Assembly (NCBI GenBank): GCA_900321195.1
Contig: ONVG01000121.1
Coordinates: 1 to 7,114, forward strand
Direction: 5' to 3'
DNA: 7,114 nucleotides
DNA from: an uncultured Eubacteriales bacterium
GTDB lineage: Bacteria; Bacillota; Clostridia; Oscillospirales; Acutalibacteraceae
The position numbers and the translations under genes are program-made. Every line of letters starts with the position of its first letter. The first letter of the stretch is position 1. Of this stretch, positions 6,772 through 7,114 are shown in pieces. The notes beneath the pieces are model-generated. The model did not search any database. It had not been told where the DNA came from and saw nothing but the letters and a program-made list of their open reading frames with translations.

Positions 6772-6878
6772 GGTGCAGTGCCTGCACACCCGATTCGCAG
6801 TGTCGCTCGCTGCGCTCCGCTCTAACTGTAATGGAAAAGTTTTATCCACGCGGCATACGGCACGGTCAAAACATCCTG
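6772..6878. repeat. Intergenic repeat, full copy 2 (107 bp)
   Basis: Second full copy, offset by exactly 133 bp from copy 1 with no indels. Four differences fall in the first ~80 bp, including the hairpin loop base, and five in the last ~25 bp, so the 3' end is less conserved. The hairpin arm is one pair shorter here (GTGCAG/CTGCAC). The stretch 6879-6930 that follows holds only the small hairpin at 6890-6907 and an A run. Confidence 0.8.
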
Positions 6879-6889
6879 CTTCCGCCGTC

Positions 6890-6907
6890 GTAAGCCTTAC
6901 GGCTTAC
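6890..6907. other. Small inverted repeat, possible weak hairpin
   Basis: GTAAGCC-TTAC-GGCTTAC forms a 7-bp stem with a 4-nt loop. An overlapping alternative, CGTAAG-C-CTTACG (6889-6901), competes with it. Only three T residues follow, so it is not a good terminator. Its function is unknown. Confidence 0.4.
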
Positions 6908-6922
6908 TTTGGGCTGCTATAT

Positions 6923-6971
6923 AAAAAAACACAGGCACGGTATTCTTCTGAAGTTTACCGTGCCTGTTTTT
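6923..6971. terminator. Strong bidirectional rho-independent terminator
   Basis: ACAGGCACGGTA (6931-6942) pairs perfectly with TACCGTGCCTGT (6956-6967) across a 13-nt loop. The plus strand continues into TTTTT (6967-6971). The minus strand continues into a seven-T run (the A run at 6923-6929). It can end transcripts from the exporter on the left and from the minus-strand gene at the right edge. Confidence 0.9.
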
Positions 6972-7006
6972 GTGCCTCAAAGCTTTAAATTTGCTTTATT
7001 TCAATA

Positions 7007-7114
7007 TTATATTGCTGTGAAGTACTCACCGCCTATAGAGGCGGGAGCTTCCTTTAATCCGCCCAACCTTGCAAAGGATTGCATTTTACGGGCATCAGTT
7101 TCCGAGGCTATGGG
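7007..7114 (-). CDS. Probable TnpB (IS200/IS605 family) C-terminus, partial
   Basis: The minus-strand frame is open from the right edge for 35 codons to a TAA. It begins PIASETDARKMQSFARL and ends GGLKEAPASIGGEYFTAI. The tail has the look of clostridial IS1341/IS605 TnpB ends, in which the last codons read through the hairpin of the element's right end (here LKEAPASIGG is encoded by the left flank and stem). TnpB is an RNA-guided RuvC-like nuclease that maintains these elements. No catalytic residue is inside the window, so the call rests on the tail and on the right-end hairpin. The alternative is the end of an unrelated small protein. Confidence 0.5.
   Translation of the reverse strand, partial: PIASETDARKMQSFARLGGLKEAPASIGGEYFTAI
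7017..7114 (-). mobile_element. Right end of a probable IS200/IS605-type element, with omega-RNA scaffold hairpin
   Basis: On the minus strand, CTC-CCGCCT-CTAT-AGGCGG-T-GAG (7047-7025) forms a 9-bp hairpin with one bulged base, followed by TACTTCAC ending at 7017. IS200/IS605 elements have subterminal hairpins and no terminal inverted repeats, and right ends of the form 'AAGC-CCCGCCT...hairpin...TTCAC' are familiar in Clostridia. In TnpB systems the same DNA gives the 3' scaffold of the omega RNA, with the guide taken from the flank just past the end. The left end and any tnpA lie outside the window. The exact boundary at 7017 is inferred. Confidence 0.45.

Noticed and set aside
6639..6878. 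CRISPR array
   Set aside because: There are only two full units of 107 bp plus a fragment. The copies match over their whole length and have no regular unique spacers, and no cas genes are present.
6640..6988. Open frames of 61 and 97 codons on the plus strand across the repeat region
   Set aside because: Their sequences come from translating the repeat units and the terminator. They have no ribosome site and no recognisable domain.

Overview
The window looks like chromosome from a low-to-mid GC gut Clostridia, most likely a Ruminococcus-type member of the Oscillospirales. This rests on gene content: a BspA-like leucine-rich-repeat surface protein, a FeoA-FeoB fusion followed by a small Cys-rich membrane protein, and a MacB-type ATPase/permease exporter. 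Strong Shine-Dalgarno sequences and a TTG start also fit. The genus is an inference.

Layout. (1) Positions 2-1321 (+) hold a secreted leucine-rich-repeat protein whose first codons lie before the window. (2) A perfect 12-bp hairpin at 1327-1358 separates it from a convergent minus-strand iron operon. That operon is feoAB (1533-3881), a 782-residue FeoA-FeoB fusion, then a 48-residue FeoB-associated Cys-rich membrane protein (1367-1513). (3) Positions 3882-4019 form a divergent intergenic region with two extended -10 promoters. An 18-bp dyad sits at the probable transcription start of the rightward gene and looks like a repressor operator. (4) Positions 4020-6637 (+) hold an exporter that is no longer continuous. 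The ATPase part is intact to about codon 256. Next comes 126 bp of GC-rich DNA (4788-4913) that reads on the opposite strand as the C-terminus of an FtsH protease. The rest of the permease then follows in a different frame, without its first membrane segment. This is either a real rearrangement or an assembly chimera. (5) Positions 6638-6889 are intergenic repeats: two 107-bp copies 92% identical at a 133-bp period, with a partial copy between them. (6) A strong bidirectional terminator lies at 6931-6967. (7) The right edge (7007-7114, minus) appears to be the 3' end of an IS200/IS605-type tnpB gene with the hairpin of its right end.

How the genes work together: the minus-strand pair forms one ferrous-iron uptake unit. 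The rightward exporter is probably under its own repressor, which is not in the window. No complete novel defence or signalling system is visible. The points most worth following up are the antisense ftsH fragment inside the exporter, the operator-like dyad, the repeat family beside the exporter, and the tnpB right end with its predicted omega-RNA guide.
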